Of a stretch of DNA of 64,000 nt, positions 41,795 to 51,599 are shown piece after piece; within the stretch, counting starts at the first letter, position 1, and each line of letters begins with the position of its first letter. The DNA lies in assembly GCA_002842215.1 (NCBI GenBank), contig PHCC01000013.1, positions 123,009-187,008 of the forward strand, given 5' to 3'. The notes beneath the pieces were generated by a model. That model did no database searches. It saw only the letters and a list, made by a program, of their open reading frames with translations, and was not told the origin of the DNA. The DNA is from Betaproteobacteria bacterium HGW-Betaproteobacteria-9. GTDB lineage: Bacteria > Pseudomonadota > Gammaproteobacteria > Burkholderiales > Burkholderiaceae_C. A program made the translations under genes and the position numbers.

Positions 41795-42798
41795 TTGATC
41801 TGGTAGCGGCGCACCGCCGAGTTGTGTTCGTCCAGCGTACGGCTGAAATGGCTGCTGCCGTCGCCACGCGCCACGAAATACATGGCCGGAGTGGCCGCCG
41901 GTTTGACCGCTGCCAGCAAGGAGTTCCAGCCCGGCATGGCAATCGGCGTGGGCGGCAGGCCAGCGCGGGTGTAGGTGTTGTACGGGCTGTCGGTCTCCAG
42001 GTCCACCCGGCGCAGGTTGCCATCGAAGCGTTCACCCAGGCCGTAGATCACCGTGGGATCGGTCTGCAGGCGCATGCCGATGCGCAGGCGGTTGCTGAAC
42101 ACGCCGGCCACCATCGACCGGTCGACTTCGGCGCCCGTCTCCTTCTCGACGATGCTGGCCAGGATCAGCGCCTCTTCGGGCGAGCGCAGCGGAGAGTCCG
42201 GCGCGCGTTGGGCCCAGGCTTGGGCCAGGCGCTGGTCCATGGCCTCGGCCGCCTGGCGCAGCACGCTGGACGCCGTGGCGTGCTTGACCATGCGGTAGGT
42301 GTCGGGAAAAAACCGGCCCTCAGGGTGCCGCCCCGCGTAGCCGATGCGCGCCATGATGTCGGCCATGCCCAGGCCGTCAAGATCCTGGTTCAGGTCGGGC
42401 GAAGCGCGCACCGCCGCCAGCACCTCGCGCACGTTCCAGCCTTCGACCAGGGTCAGGCTGCGCAGCGCCTGCTCGCCACGCACCAACTGGTCCAGCAGGC
42501 TGCGCGGCGTGGTGCCGGGTTTGATTTCGTAGACCCCAGCTTTGATCAACCGACCTTTTCCGGAGGCCCGAAACCAGGCGTACAGCAGGACGGTCGGTAC
42601 ATCGACCCCGGCGCTGGTCACCGCTTGGGCCACCGTGCGTGCCGAACTGCCTGGCTGAACCGTCAGTTCCACCGGCGCTTGCGCGCTGGCATCGGCTGGC
42701 AGCAGCAGCGGCTCGTGCAGCCACCACCAGGCAGCGCCCGCAACCAGTCCGATCGCGAGCAGCGGTAGCCAGAACAACAGGAACAACAAGCGTTTCAC
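41791..42798 (-). CDS. mltG: Endolytic peptidoglycan transglycosylase MltG
   Basis: 335 residues from a GTG at 42798 (no better start). One N-terminal membrane anchor ('[20 protein letters not shown]'), then a LysM-like region and the YceG catalytic domain: the catalytic glutamate in 'ASIVEKETG', '[12 protein letters not shown]', '[20 protein letters not shown]'. It cleaves nascent glycan strands at the inner membrane and so ends synthesis. Adjacent to tmk as in many Proteobacteria; divergent from ygfZ. Confidence 0.93.
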   Translation of the reverse strand: MKRLLFLLFWLPLLAIGLVAGAAWWWLHEPLLLPADASAQAPVELTVQPGSSARTVAQAVTSAGVDVPTVLLYAWFRASGKGRLIKAGVYEIKPGTTPRSLLDQLVRGEQALRSLTLVEGWNVREVLAAVRASPDLNQDLDGLGMADIMARIGYAGRHPEGRFFPDTYRMVKHATASSVLRQAAEAMDQRLAQAWAQRAPDSPLRSPEEALILASIVEKETGAEVDRSMVAGVFSNRLRIGMRLQTDPTVIYGLGERFDGNLRRVDLETDSPYNTYTRAGLPPTPIAMPGWNSLLAAVKPAATPAMYFVARGDGSSHFSRTLDEHNSAVRRYQIK

Positions 42799-42913
42799 GG
42801 GTCGGTGATGGTGCGAGGAGATGGGTGGCGGCGCCGGCAGAGACCCGGGCCAAAGATGATAATCGACCGCTGTTCCCCTGCTCGCCACACACCCACGCCA
42901 CACCACCCACGCC

Positions 42914-43849
42914 ATGAACCCGCCCACATTGCCCAGCGTTCCCCTGCCCGCGCTCCAAGGCGCGACCCCGCTGCCCCAACTGGGGGTCATCCGCGTCCAG
43001 GGCGAAGACGCGGCGAAGTTCCTGCACGGCCAGTTGACGCAGGACTTTGCCCTGCTCGGCCTGTCCGAAGCGCGGCTGGCGGCGTTCTGTTCGGCCAAGG
43101 GCCGCATGCTGGCGAGTTTTGTGGGCTTCAAGCTCGCGCACGACGACCTGCTCCTGGTTTGCAGCCGCGACCTGCTGCCGGCCACGCTCAAGCGTCTGTC
43201 CATGTTCGTGCTGCGGGCGAAAGCCCGGCTGAGCGACGCGAGCGCCGAGTTTCAGGTCTGGGGGCTCAGCGGAACCGCCGCGCCCGCAGGCGCCCAACCC
43301 TGGAGCAAGTCGGGTGAAGCGGGCGGCGCCCAAACCATCACGATCTACCCGTCGCAAGGCCTGCCTCGCGCACTGTGGGTGGCACCCGCCGGCCACCCGC
43401 CTCCCGCGGGCGACGCCCTGCCCGAAGCCCACTGGGCCTGGCTGGACGTGATGGCCGGTGTGGCCACCCTCACCCAGCCGATCACCGAAGCCTTTGTGCC
43501 ACAGATGCTGAACTACGAATCGGTGGGCGGCGTGAACTTCAAGAAGGGGTGTTACCCCGGCCAGGAAGTGGTGGCGCGCAGCCAGTTCCGCGGCACGCTC
43601 AAGCGCCGTGGTTTTCTGGTGCAGGCCGATGAACCTTTGACCGTGGGGCAGGACGTGTTTCACAGCAGCGACGCCGAACAGCCCTGCGGCACCGTGGCCG
43701 CTGCTGCCGCCAACCCTGCGGGCGGCTGGAGCGCCACCGTGTCCATGCAGACCAGCGCGGCGGCGGGCGGCAGTCTGCACGCCGGCAGTGCCACGGGCCC
43801 GGAGCTGCACCTGCTGCCCCTGCCCTACCCGCTGCTGGAAGACGTCTGA
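42914..43849 (+). CDS. ygfZ: YgfZ/GcvT-fold folate-binding protein
   Basis: 311 residues. The family signature with its essential cysteine is present: 'FKKGCYPGQEVVAR' near residue 215. N-terminal half 'VQGEDAAKFLHGQLTQDF' and 'AAFCSAKGRMLASFV' are typical GcvT-fold features. YgfZ uses tetrahydrofolate and supports assembly or repair of certain iron-sulfur enzymes. Divergent from mltG, with 115 bases between. Confidence 0.93.
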   Translation: MNPPTLPSVPLPALQGATPLPQLGVIRVQGEDAAKFLHGQLTQDFALLGLSEARLAAFCSAKGRMLASFVGFKLAHDDLLLVCSRDLLPATLKRLSMFVLRAKARLSDASAEFQVWGLSGTAAPAGAQPWSKSGEAGGAQTITIYPSQGLPRALWVAPAGHPPPAGDALPEAHWAWLDVMAGVATLTQPITEAFVPQMLNYESVGGVNFKKGCYPGQEVVARSQFRGTLKRRGFLVQADEPLTVGQDVFHSSDAEQPCGTVAAAAANPAGGWSATVSMQTSAAAGGSLHAGSATGPELHLLPLPYPLLEDV

Positions 43850-43870
43850 CCGCCTCGGGCGGATCCCGCC

Positions 43871-44725
43871 ATGTGCCTGATCGCCTTTGCCATCGATGCC
43901 AGCCCGGCCTGTCCGTTGCTGATCGCGGCCAACCGCGACGAATTTCTGGACCGGCCGACCGCTCCCCTGCACCGCTGGACCCTGCCCGAAGGCGCCAGCG
44001 TGGTGGCCGGGCGCGACCTGCGGGACGGTGGCACCTGGCTGGGGGTCAGCGAAACCGGCCGCGTGGCCATGCTCACCAATGTGCGCAGCGTCCAGGCCGG
44101 GCCGGGCCAGCGCAGCCGGGGTGAACTGGCCACCCGCTGGCTGGACGGCGGGCTGAGCTGGGAGGCGCTGCTGGACGACCTCGATCCGGCCGCGTACGGT
44201 GGCTTCAACCTGGTGGTGGGTGATTTCCACAACAAATTCTGGGCCTGGGCCGGTAACCGCGACCCCGAGCGTCCGCACGACGAACATCCCACCGGTTTGC
44301 ACAGCCGGCGCTTGCAGGCGGGTGTCTACGGCTTGTCCAACGCAGCACTCGACACCCCCTGGCCCAAGAGCGAACGGCTGAAGCAGGCGCTCGGTGATTG
44401 CCTGGCACAGCCCGCTTCTTCACCCTTGCCGATCACCAGCCTGACCGTGGCGCTGGCCGATATCCGGCGTGTGCCCACACACGAACTGCCGGATACCGGT
44501 GTGCCCTTGGAGCTGGAACACGGCCTGTCCAGCCCCTTCGTCAGCCTGCCCGAGCGGGGCTATGGCACCCGCAGCAGTCTGGTCCTGAGCGTGCAGACCT
44601 CAGAAATCCGTGCGGCGCCGGCGGCATGGCGGGTGGCTGTGGACGAATGGACCCACGCACCCATGGACGGCCACGCGCATGCCTGGAATCCCCACGACCG
44701 GCGCAGCGAAACCCTGTACTGGTGA
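43871..44725 (+). CDS. NRDE (TANGO2-like) family protein
   Basis: 284 residues starting MCLIAFAIDASP with the name-giving 'ANRDEFLDRPTAPLHRW' at about residue 24 and 'GRDLRDGGTWLGVSETGRVA'. The cysteine at position 2 is the probable N-terminal nucleophile after methionine removal, since the fold is that of Ntn hydrolases. Eukaryotic relatives (TANGO2) have been linked to heme and lipid metabolism; bacterial function is not settled. 21 bases after ygfZ, probably cotranscribed. Confidence 0.9.
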   Translation: MCLIAFAIDASPACPLLIAANRDEFLDRPTAPLHRWTLPEGASVVAGRDLRDGGTWLGVSETGRVAMLTNVRSVQAGPGQRSRGELATRWLDGGLSWEALLDDLDPAAYGGFNLVVGDFHNKFWAWAGNRDPERPHDEHPTGLHSRRLQAGVYGLSNAALDTPWPKSERLKQALGDCLAQPASSPLPITSLTVALADIRRVPTHELPDTGVPLELEHGLSSPFVSLPERGYGTRSSLVLSVQTSEIRAAPAAWRVAVDEWTHAPMDGHAHAWNPHDRRSETLYW

Positions 44726-44728
44726 TTC

Positions 44729-44832
44729 ATACGGTTTCGCCTTCAAACGTATAACTGCGTTGGTTCGCCTTGCCGTGCTACAGCACTGTCTGCGGCTCCC
44801 GCCTTGTTCTACGCTTGAATGCAAAACCGTAT
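44729..44832. repeat. Long inverted repeat between convergent genes
   Basis: ATACGGTTTCGCCTTCAAAC at 44729-44748 is the reverse complement, with a few mismatches, of 44813-44832, leaving about 60 bases inside. The right arm forms the last codons of the thioesterase-GNAT gene. Could be a bidirectional terminator of unusual length or a MITE-like remnant. Confidence 0.5.
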
Positions 44833-45645
44833 CCCCCGGGCCTGGTAACCCAGCCGCTCGTAAAAGCTCACGGCGCTGCGCTGGGCATGCAGCATCACTT
44901 CGCGTTCCCCGGCGTCGCGGGCCGCGTCCATCAGCGCCTGCAACACTTGGCGCCCGAGGTTGCCACCGCGCAGAACGCGGTGCACCGCCAGGCGTCCGAC
45001 CTTCACCACACCTGGCTCGTGCGGCACGAAGCGCCCGGTCGCCACCGGCTGGCCCAGGCGGTTGTAGGCCACGGCGTGCACCGCCGTCAGGTCGGCCGCG
45101 TCGCGTTCCAGATCTTTGGGAATCCGCTGCTCTTCCACAAACACCACGGTGCGGATGCGCCGGGCATCGTCGCCGAGCTCGCTCCAGCGCCCGACCTTGA
45201 TCGTCACCATGGCCTCACCCGCCTCGTAGCCGAGCACGGTGTCGCGCAACGCGGGCGGCACCGGGCGCGAGGTTTGCGTTGCCGGGTTGGCGAACACGTA
45301 GACGAGCTCACACGAGATCAGATGATCCTCGCCGCGGAAAATCGCACCGGTGAAGGTCATGGACGAGGTGCCGATGCGGCTGCACTTCATGGCCACCTCG
45401 ATCTGGTCGTCCACCCGCGCCGACGCATGGAATTCCACCGTGGCCTTGACGACGTAGAGATCGCCGTCGAGCTGCTCCATCGACTCCTCGTAGGGCAAGG
45501 CCAGCGCACGCCAGTAGTCGGCGATGGCGGTGTCGAAATACATCAGGTAGTGCGCGTTGAACACGATCTTCTGCATGTCCACCTCGGCCCAGCGCACGCG
45601 CAGGCGGTGGAAGAAGCGGAAGTCGGCGCGTTTCATCTGGGGCAT
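44809..45645 (-). CDS. Fusion: YbgC/FadM-type thioesterase + GNAT acetyltransferase
   Basis: 278 residues from ATG 45645, supported by GGAG nine bases upstream; longer frames run into the hydrolase gene. Residues 1-130 are a hotdog-fold acyl-CoA thioesterase: 'VRWAEVDMQKIVFNAHYLMYFD' contains the catalytic aspartate, followed by 'VVKATVEFHASARVDDQIEV'. Residues 145-278 are a GNAT domain: 'RTVVFVEEQRIPKDLERDAA', 'VGRLAVHRVLRGGNLGRQVL', 'YERLGYQARG', close to ElaA-type proteins. The two may pass acyl groups or simply be co-expressed. Only 25 bases after the hydrolase gene. Confidence 0.88.
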   Translation of the reverse strand: MPQMKRADFRFFHRLRVRWAEVDMQKIVFNAHYLMYFDTAIADYWRALALPYEESMEQLDGDLYVVKATVEFHASARVDDQIEVAMKCSRIGTSSMTFTGAIFRGEDHLISCELVYVFANPATQTSRPVPPALRDTVLGYEAGEAMVTIKVGRWSELGDDARRIRTVVFVEEQRIPKDLERDAADLTAVHAVAYNRLGQPVATGRFVPHEPGVVKVGRLAVHRVLRGGNLGRQVLQALMDAARDAGEREVMLHAQRSAVSFYERLGYQARGIRFCIQA

Positions 45646-45670
45646 GTCCGGGGTCTCCATGGGGTTGCTA

Positions 45671-46651
45671 TCAGGCACCGAACGCATGGCGCAAAGCGCG
45701 GGCAGCGTCGTTGTGCGCGGTCAGGGCCTGCGGGATGGCGCGGCCAAACTGGATGAAGCCGTGTACCACACCGGCGTAGATATCCAGGTCGACCGGTACA
45801 CCCGCCATGCGCAGGCGGTCGGCGTATTGCACGCCTTCGTCCGTCAGCGGGTCGCATTCGGCCAGGCCGATCCAGACCGGGGCCACGCCGTCGAGGTCGC
45901 GCACCTGGCGTGATTCGTCCACGCCGTCCAGCGGGGCGAAGCGCCAGTCGTCACGATCCTTGGCGCTGCGCAGGTAGTGACCAAAGAAGTAGCTGATGTG
46001 GGCCTCTTCGAGCAAGAAGCCTTTGGTGAAGGTCTTGTGGCTGGGCGTGTTCTGGTGGCCGGCGGTGCCAGGGTAGAACAGCAGTTGCAGGGCCAGCGGC
46101 CAGTCGGCGTCGCGGGCGCCGATGGCCGTGACGGCGGCGAGGGTGCCGCCCGCGCTGTCGCCGCCCGCCGCGATCCGGCTGCCGTCCAGGCGCAGCGCCG
46201 CAGCGTTCTCGCGTAGCCAGGCCAGGCTGTCCCAGGCGTCGTGCACGGCGGTCGGAAATGGCCATTCCGGCGCCAGCCGGTAGTCCACCGAGACCACCGC
46301 GCAGTGCGCCAGGTGGGCCAGGTGGCGGCACAGCGGTTCGTGCGTGGCCACGCTGCCGACGGTGAAGCCGCCGCCGTGAAAGTACAGCAGCACCGGCAGC
46401 GGGTGCTCCGATGCGGGGGCGTACAGCCGGGCAGGCAGCTCAAAGCCGTCACGCGCCGGGATCTTCAGATCGTCCACCCGCACCAGTTTGTGCGAGGGGA
46501 TGTCGAGCACCCCGGCGCCCGCCTCGTAGGCCTGCTTGGCCTGCGCGGGAGAAAGCGCGTGCATGGGCGGGTGGCCGGCGCGGGCGATGCGGTCGAGCAC
46601 GCCGCGCATGGCGGTCGTGAGCAGGGATCGGGGGTTGGGGTGGTGTGACAT
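45671..46651 (-). CDS. Alpha/beta hydrolase of the hormone-sensitive lipase group
   Basis: 326 residues from ATG 46651. Oxyanion-hole motif 'LYFHGGGFTVGS' near residue 85, nucleophile elbow 'GGDSAGGTLAAV' near 155, acid and histidine in 'AECDPLTDEG' and 'VVHGFIQF'. Probably a carboxylesterase acting on small acyl esters. Cotranscribed with the thioesterase-GNAT gene downstream; divergent from the alcohol dehydrogenase. Confidence 0.9.
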   Translation of the reverse strand: MSHHPNPRSLLTTAMRGVLDRIARAGHPPMHALSPAQAKQAYEAGAGVLDIPSHKLVRVDDLKIPARDGFELPARLYAPASEHPLPVLLYFHGGGFTVGSVATHEPLCRHLAHLAHCAVVSVDYRLAPEWPFPTAVHDAWDSLAWLRENAAALRLDGSRIAAGGDSAGGTLAAVTAIGARDADWPLALQLLFYPGTAGHQNTPSHKTFTKGFLLEEAHISYFFGHYLRSAKDRDDWRFAPLDGVDESRQVRDLDGVAPVWIGLAECDPLTDEGVQYADRLRMAGVPVDLDIYAGVVHGFIQFGRAIPQALTAHNDAARALRHAFGA

Positions 46652-46780
46652 GGCTGGAAATGATGTGGGCCGCATTGTGGCTGTCTTTTGTGCGACCGGC
46701 GGTCACCCCGGAGGCATAGGCCGCGCGATAGTGCGGCCGTATAGTTTTGATTTCGCTTCCCACAACAACCCGAGACAAAC

Positions 46781-47917
46781 ATGGCCCAGATCCTCTATGT
46801 GACCAACATCCTGATCGACTTCGGCGCACTCGCGCAGCTGCAGGCCGAATGCGAACGCGTGGGCATCCGCCGCCCGCTGATCGTGACCGACGCGGGTGTG
46901 AAGGCCGTGGGTCTGCTGGACAAGGCGCTCGCCGCCCTGCCCGGCCTGAAGCCTGCCGTGTTTGACCAGACGCCGTCGAACCCGAACGAAGCGGCGGTGC
47001 GCGCGGCCGTGGCGGTGTACCAGGCCGAAGGCTGCGACGGCCTGATCGCGCTCGGTGGCGGCAGCTCCATCGACTGCGCCAAGGGCGTGGCCATCGCCGC
47101 GGTGCACGAGGGCCCGCTCAAGACCTACGCCACCATCGAAGGCGGCTCGCCCAAGATCACCGACCGCGTGCCGCCGCTGATCGCCGTGCCGACCACCGCG
47201 GGCACCGGCAGCGAGGTGGCACGCGGCGCCATCGTGATCGTGGACGACGGGCGCAAGCTCGGCTTCCACAGCTGGCATCTGGTGCCCAAGACCGCCCTGC
47301 TCGACCCCGAGCTCACGCTCGGCTTGCCGCCCATGCTGACCGCCGCCACCGGCATGGACGCGATCGCCCATTGCATGGAAACCTTCATGGCGCCTGCCTT
47401 CAATCCGCCGGCCGACGGCATCGGGCTCGATGGCCTGATGCGCGGCTGGGCGCACATCGAGCGCGCCACCAAGGATGGCAGCGACCGCGAAGCCCGCTTG
47501 AACATGCTGAGCGCCAGCATGCAGGGCGCGATGGCGTTCCAGAAAGGCTTGGGCTGCGTGCATTCGCTCAGCCACAGCCTGGGCGGCGTGAATCCGCGCC
47601 TGCACCACGGCACGCTCAACGCCATGTTCCTGCCCGCGGTGATCGCGTTCAACGCCGAAGCCGAGTCGATGAAGAAAGACCGGCGGCTGGATCGCATGGC
47701 CCACGCGATGGGTCTGGCCAGCGGCAGCGACATCGGTGAGGCGATCAAGGACATGAACGCCAGGCTTGGCCTGCCCAGTGGCCTGGCCGCCATGGGCGTG
47801 ACGCCCGACCTGTTCGACAAGGTTATCGAAGGCGCGTTGGCCGACCATTGCCACAAGACCAATCCGCGCATCGCCAGCGCCGGGGAATACAGGCAGATGC
47901 TGGAAGTGGCCATGTGA
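46781..47917 (+). CDS. Iron-containing alcohol dehydrogenase
   Basis: 378 residues of the group III family. NAD-binding '[16 protein letters not shown]' near residue 87, '[16 protein letters not shown]' near 135, metal ligands around '[14 protein letters not shown]' (Asp, His) and 'HSLSHSLGG', '[11 protein letters not shown]'. Oxidises or reduces an alcohol or aldehyde; substrate unknown. The clean Fe-ADH layout suggests an active enzyme. Followed by a cysteine synthase gene 85 bases further, with its own ribosome binding site. Confidence 0.92.
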   Translation: MAQILYVTNILIDFGALAQLQAECERVGIRRPLIVTDAGVKAVGLLDKALAALPGLKPAVFDQTPSNPNEAAVRAAVAVYQAEGCDGLIALGGGSSIDCAKGVAIAAVHEGPLKTYATIEGGSPKITDRVPPLIAVPTTAGTGSEVARGAIVIVDDGRKLGFHSWHLVPKTALLDPELTLGLPPMLTAATGMDAIAHCMETFMAPAFNPPADGIGLDGLMRGWAHIERATKDGSDREARLNMLSASMQGAMAFQKGLGCVHSLSHSLGGVNPRLHHGTLNAMFLPAVIAFNAEAESMKKDRRLDRMAHAMGLASGSDIGEAIKDMNARLGLPSGLAAMGVTPDLFDKVIEGALADHCHKTNPRIASAGEYRQMLEVAM

Positions 47918-48002
47918 GAGACCGTTGGCGTACTGGCACGGCCTGCAAGGTGTTCGTAGACAAGAGATACTGGCGCCCTTCGACACATCCCAGGAGCACC
48001 GC

Positions 48003-48923
48003 ATGAAGGCCCAGAACATCCTCGACACCATCGGCAACACCCCCCACGTGCGCATCCAGCGGCTGTTTGCCGGCGCCACGCAGCAGGTGTGGATCAAGTC
48101 CGAACGCAGCAACCCCGGCGGCTCGATCAAGGACCGCATTGCGCTGGCGATGGTGGAAGACGCGGAACAGTCGGGCGCCCTGCAGCCCGGCGGCACCATC
48201 GTCGAGCCCACCTCGGGCAACACCGGCATCGGCCTGGCCATGGTGGCGGCCGTCAAGGGCTACAAGCTGGTGCTGGTCATGCCCGACAGCATGTCTGTCG
48301 AGCGCCGCCGCCTGATGCTGGCCTACGGAGCGAGCTTCGACCTGACCCCGCGTGAAAAAGGCATGAAAGGCTCGATCGCCCGGGCCGAAGAAATCGTCGC
48401 CAGCACGCCCGGCGCCTGGATGCCCCAGCAGTTCAACAACCCGGCCAACGTGGCCATCCACGCCAAGACCACGGCCGCCGAAATCGCCGCCGATTTCCCG
48501 GAAGGTGTCGATGTGCTGATCACCGGCGTGGGCACGGGCGGTCACATCTCCGGTTGCGCGAAAGTGCTGAAAGCCAAGTGGCCCGGGCTCAAGGTGTACG
48601 CGGTGGAGCCGGTGGCCTCACCGGTCATTTCGGGTGGCAGCCCGGCGCCGCACCCGATCCAGGGCATCGGCGCCGGCTTCATTCCCAACAACCTCGACAC
48701 CACCCTGCTCGACGGCGTGATCCAGGTGGACGCCGAACCGGCGCGCGAAATGGCGCGACGCTGCGCGCAAGAAGAAGGCATGCTGGTCGGCATTTCGTCG
48801 GGCGCCACGCTGGCCGCCATCGCGCAGAAACTGCCCGAACTGCCGGCCAATGCCGTCGTGCTGGGCTTCAACTACGACACCGGCGAGCGCTATCTGTCGG
48901 TGGACGGTTTCTTGCCCGCCTGA
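48003..48923 (+). CDS. cysK: Cysteine synthase (O-acetylserine sulfhydrylase)
   Basis: 306 residues from ATG 48003, AGGAG upstream. PLP lysine in '[15 protein letters not shown]' near residue 44, '[15 protein letters not shown]' for substrate and phosphate binding, '[10 protein letters not shown]' and '[11 protein letters not shown]' closing the PLP site. Makes cysteine from O-acetylserine and sulfide in the cytoplasm. Length fits CysK rather than cystathionine beta-synthase; distinguishing CysK from CysM by eye is not certain. Confidence 0.92.
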   Translation: MKAQNILDTIGNTPHVRIQRLFAGATQQVWIKSERSNPGGSIKDRIALAMVEDAEQSGALQPGGTIVEPTSGNTGIGLAMVAAVKGYKLVLVMPDSMSVERRRLMLAYGASFDLTPREKGMKGSIARAEEIVASTPGAWMPQQFNNPANVAIHAKTTAAEIAADFPEGVDVLITGVGTGGHISGCAKVLKAKWPGLKVYAVEPVASPVISGGSPAPHPIQGIGAGFIPNNLDTTLLDGVIQVDAEPAREMARRCAQEEGMLVGISSGATLAAIAQKLPELPANAVVLGFNYDTGERYLSVDGFLPA

Positions 48924-48929
48924 GGCCGA

Positions 48930-49427
48930 TCAGATGCGCGACATGGTCTTGTCGTAGAACGCGTTGGGGTAACCCTGAGCGTCTTTGCTGGCGTCGGGGT
49001 CACCGATCTGCAGGGTGTTGCCGTTCACATGCAACAGCACTTTCGCGGAGCCCTGGTTGGAGGTCCCGGCGAACTTGTCGGCCGTCACGCTGCCGACGAT
49101 CTTGGTGCCGTCGTGGTTCATGACCATGTTGGTGAATACCTTGTCGTTCTTCACGCTGGGGCCGGAACACGAGGTGCCGATGTAGAGGTAGGCCACCACC
49201 TCACCGGTGAAGCCCGTGGCGGAGGCCTTGGTGAAGTCGGCGCGCAGATGGGCCGACGCGCCACTGTCTTCATAACACGCGCTCTCCCAGGAGCCGATGT
49301 ACTTGGCCACCGGATCACCCGAGGTGTCACCCGGCTTCGGATCGTCGTTGCCGCCGCAGGCGGTGAGCACGGCGATGGCCAGGCTCAGCCCAACCAGTTT
49401 GAATGCATGGCGGATGTGCGTCGTCAT
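48930..49427 (-). CDS. Hypothetical lipoprotein, 165 aa
   Basis: ATG 49427 with AGGACA upstream. Signal peptide and lipobox 'VLTACGG' (cysteine near residue 24), so lipid-anchored. Mature part: a proline/aspartate linker ('NDDPKPGDTSGDP') and a beta-rich domain with 'YIGSWESACYEDSGASAHLR' and one further cysteine. No family recognised. Convergent with cysK, only six bases between stops. Confidence 0.8.
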   Translation of the reverse strand: MTTHIRHAFKLVGLSLAIAVLTACGGNDDPKPGDTSGDPVAKYIGSWESACYEDSGASAHLRADFTKASATGFTGEVVAYLYIGTSCSGPSVKNDKVFTNMVMNHDGTKIVGSVTADKFAGTSNQGSAKVLLHVNGNTLQIGDPDASKDAQGYPNAFYDKTMSRI

Positions 49428-49587
49428 AAGGTGTCCTGAAATGAAATGGGGTAAGCCGAACACTACCAAGGGCGCGGCTCGGAAACCGTGCGGAAGCGAA
49501 CGGAAGCTTCTCGGTGATTCTGGCGGAAAATCACCCGGCATCCGGCACACGGAGTGCCTGAGCATGTAACAAAAACCACCGCTGAAC

Positions 49588-50559
49588 TCAGCCGCCCCGC
49601 ACCATCGCCAGCACCTTGCCCATGTCCAGCGACTGGGCCTGTGCCTGGATCTGCGGCAGGTATTGCGCCTGCAACTGTTTGGCCGGGGTGAGCAGGTTCT
49701 GGAAGGTCTCCTGCAACAGCACCGTGCTCATCACCCGGCCGCCCGCGTAGTAGCGTTTGGCCACCTGGCCGAGGGCGTAGGTGGTGGTAAATGAAAACGC
49801 CACGCCGGTGGCTGCGCGGCCCAGACCGCCCACGGTGCGCCCGGCCATCTTGCCCAGCAGGCCCCCGAGCAGCTTGCGACCGAACTGCTCGATGTACTGC
49901 GAGGTTGCGCCCACGCCCGCGGCCGCGATGAACTCGCGGATGTGGCCCTGATCCAGCTCCACGCCGTGCGCCTTGCCAATGTTGTAGACCAGCCGCACCT
50001 GCAGCGGGATGATGGCCATCGAGGCCCAGGATTGCGGCAACAATTCGAGCGCGCCGTTCAGCATGGCCGCGTTCAGGATGGTCTTGTCGAGCTGGGCGTC
50101 GAGCGCGGCATCCAGCGGCGCAGCTTGCGCCGTCGAAGCTGCCACGACGACGGGCACGGCCAGCGGAGCGGCCCGGTCGGCCGCATCGAGCACAGCCGCT
50201 TCCTCGCGCTCGAACGCAGAGGCCTCGGCCGCGTCCAGTCGCAGACGGGTTTTCAGGTCGGTCAGGAACGTGGTCTCCGCGGGGCTCTGGCGCCCGTCCG
50301 CATCACAAACACACACCGCCATTTCATAAGCCAGCTGGCGCTGGCCGGCGTCCGTCAGGCCGGCCACGGCGTCGGCCAGAGACACGCGTTTCAGCAGCAC
50401 ATCCTGGTAGAGCTGGGCCAGCCCGGCGCCACCGCTCTCGTGACCCAGCGTCTCGGCCAGCCTGCGGATGGCTTCGCGCTCGGTGTCGGCCTTGTGGCCG
50501 TCGGCAAAGGCGGCCAACAAGGCGATGGTGAGGATGGACTGTTGTTCGTTGGCTTGCAT
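49588..50559 (-). CDS. TerB-like plus DUF697-like membrane-associated protein
   Basis: 323 residues from ATG 50559; the longer frame has no support. Residues 1-120 look like a TerB helical domain: '[20 protein letters not shown]', '[20 protein letters not shown]' with acidic metal-type positions. Residues 160-300 resemble DUF697 (YcjF-type) with two glycine-rich hydrophobic segments ('[20 protein letters not shown]', '[20 protein letters not shown]'). Function unknown, perhaps stress-related envelope protein. Divergent from yciB. Confidence 0.8.
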   Translation of the reverse strand: MQANEQQSILTIALLAAFADGHKADTEREAIRRLAETLGHESGGAGLAQLYQDVLLKRVSLADAVAGLTDAGQRQLAYEMAVCVCDADGRQSPAETTFLTDLKTRLRLDAAEASAFEREEAAVLDAADRAAPLAVPVVVAASTAQAAPLDAALDAQLDKTILNAAMLNGALELLPQSWASMAIIPLQVRLVYNIGKAHGVELDQGHIREFIAAAGVGATSQYIEQFGRKLLGGLLGKMAGRTVGGLGRAATGVAFSFTTTYALGQVAKRYYAGGRVMSTVLLQETFQNLLTPAKQLQAQYLPQIQAQAQSLDMGKVLAMVRGG

Positions 50560-50695
50560 GGGGTGTTTCGAGTGGGTTTGTGACCAAGGGACCCTGGTAG
50601 AGCCCGATGCGTGTTTCAAGTTCCGGCGCTGGCCCGTGCCGATTGTGATACCCCCTGTCACGCAGCGCCCGCAGCGCAAGCCCGATAATCGGACC

Positions 50696-51253
50696 ATGCG
50701 TTTTCTCATCGACTTCTTTCCCATCGGCCTTTTCGTGGCGGCCTACAAGCTGCACGACATCTACACCGCCACCGCGGTGCTCATGGTCGCCACGCTGGTG
50801 CAGACGGGCCTCATCTACGCCATCGACCGCCGGCTGCAGACCCTGCAGAAGGTCACGCTGGTGCTGGTGATCGTGTTTGGCATCCTGACCCTGGCGCTGC
50901 ACGACGAACGCTTCATCAAGTGGAAACCCACCGTGCTGTACGCGAGCATGGCGATCGTGCTGGGTGCGGCGCTATGGGTCTGGAAGAAGAACTTCCTCCA
51001 GATATTGCTGGGCAGCCAGCTGTCGCTGCCGACCGCGGTGTGGGCGCGGCTCACCGTGATCTGGATCGGCTATTTCCTCTTCATGGCGGGCATCAACGCC
51101 TATGTGGCGGCCTATTACTCCACCGAAGACTGGGTCAACTTCAAGCTCTGGGGTTATGTGTTCCCGATCGTCTTCATCGTCGGTCAGGGCCTGTACATCG
51201 CGCGCTACCTGAAAGACGGCGACACCCCCGGCGACGGAGCCCAGAAACCATGA
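50696..51253 (+). CDS. yciB: YciB / inner membrane septation protein
   Basis: 185 residues from ATG 50696. '[19 protein letters not shown]' followed by five to six membrane segments and '[19 protein letters not shown]' and '[20 protein letters not shown]'. Members act in cell envelope synthesis and division; earlier name IspZ (intracellular septation). Overlaps bolA by four bases. Confidence 0.92.
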   Translation: MRFLIDFFPIGLFVAAYKLHDIYTATAVLMVATLVQTGLIYAIDRRLQTLQKVTLVLVIVFGILTLALHDERFIKWKPTVLYASMAIVLGAALWVWKKNFLQILLGSQLSLPTAVWARLTVIWIGYFLFMAGINAYVAAYYSTEDWVNFKLWGYVFPIVFIVGQGLYIARYLKDGDTPGDGAQKP

Positions 51254-51534
51254 ACGCAACCCCCACCCCTGTGATCAGCACCGCCCCGGCTCTGGAAGCT
51301 GCATTGCGCGCTGCACTGGCTCCCACGGTCCTCGAAGTGATCGATGAAAGCGCGGCCCACGCCGGGCACGCCGGTGCCAATGGACTGGGTTACGGCACGC
51401 ACTTCCGGGTGCGCATCGGCGGGGCGGCCTTCGCGGGCAAAAGCCGCGTGGCGCAACACCGGCTTGTGTATGATGCGCTGCAAAAATTCACCGACGCGGG
51501 CCTGCACGCGCTGGCGATTGAAATCCAGACCTGA
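51250..51534 (+). CDS. bolA: BolA-family protein
   Basis: 94 residues. '[17 protein letters not shown]' carries the conserved histidine region, then '[20 protein letters not shown]' and 'LVYDAL'. BolA proteins bind monothiol glutaredoxins in iron-sulfur trafficking and affect morphology. Coupled to yciB (ATGA). A parvulin gene follows, an arrangement common in Burkholderiales. Confidence 0.92.
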   Translation: MNATPTPVISTAPALEAALRAALAPTVLEVIDESAAHAGHAGANGLGYGTHFRVRIGGAAFAGKSRVAQHRLVYDALQKFTDAGLHALAIEIQT

Positions 51535-51599
51535 CCAGCCAGCACACGGACCTGGCACCCCTGCCCGCTGGCCCCCGTTTTTTTCACCCGAGGAACACC

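Noticed and set aside
42377..44302. 641-codon minus-strand frame opposite ygfZ and the NRDE gene
   Set aside because: Composition typical of antisense frames in high-GC DNA; covers two well-supported genes and part of mltG.
46703..48256. 517-codon minus-strand frame opposite the alcohol dehydrogenase
   Set aside because: Antisense shadow; no recognisable domain and no ribosome binding site.
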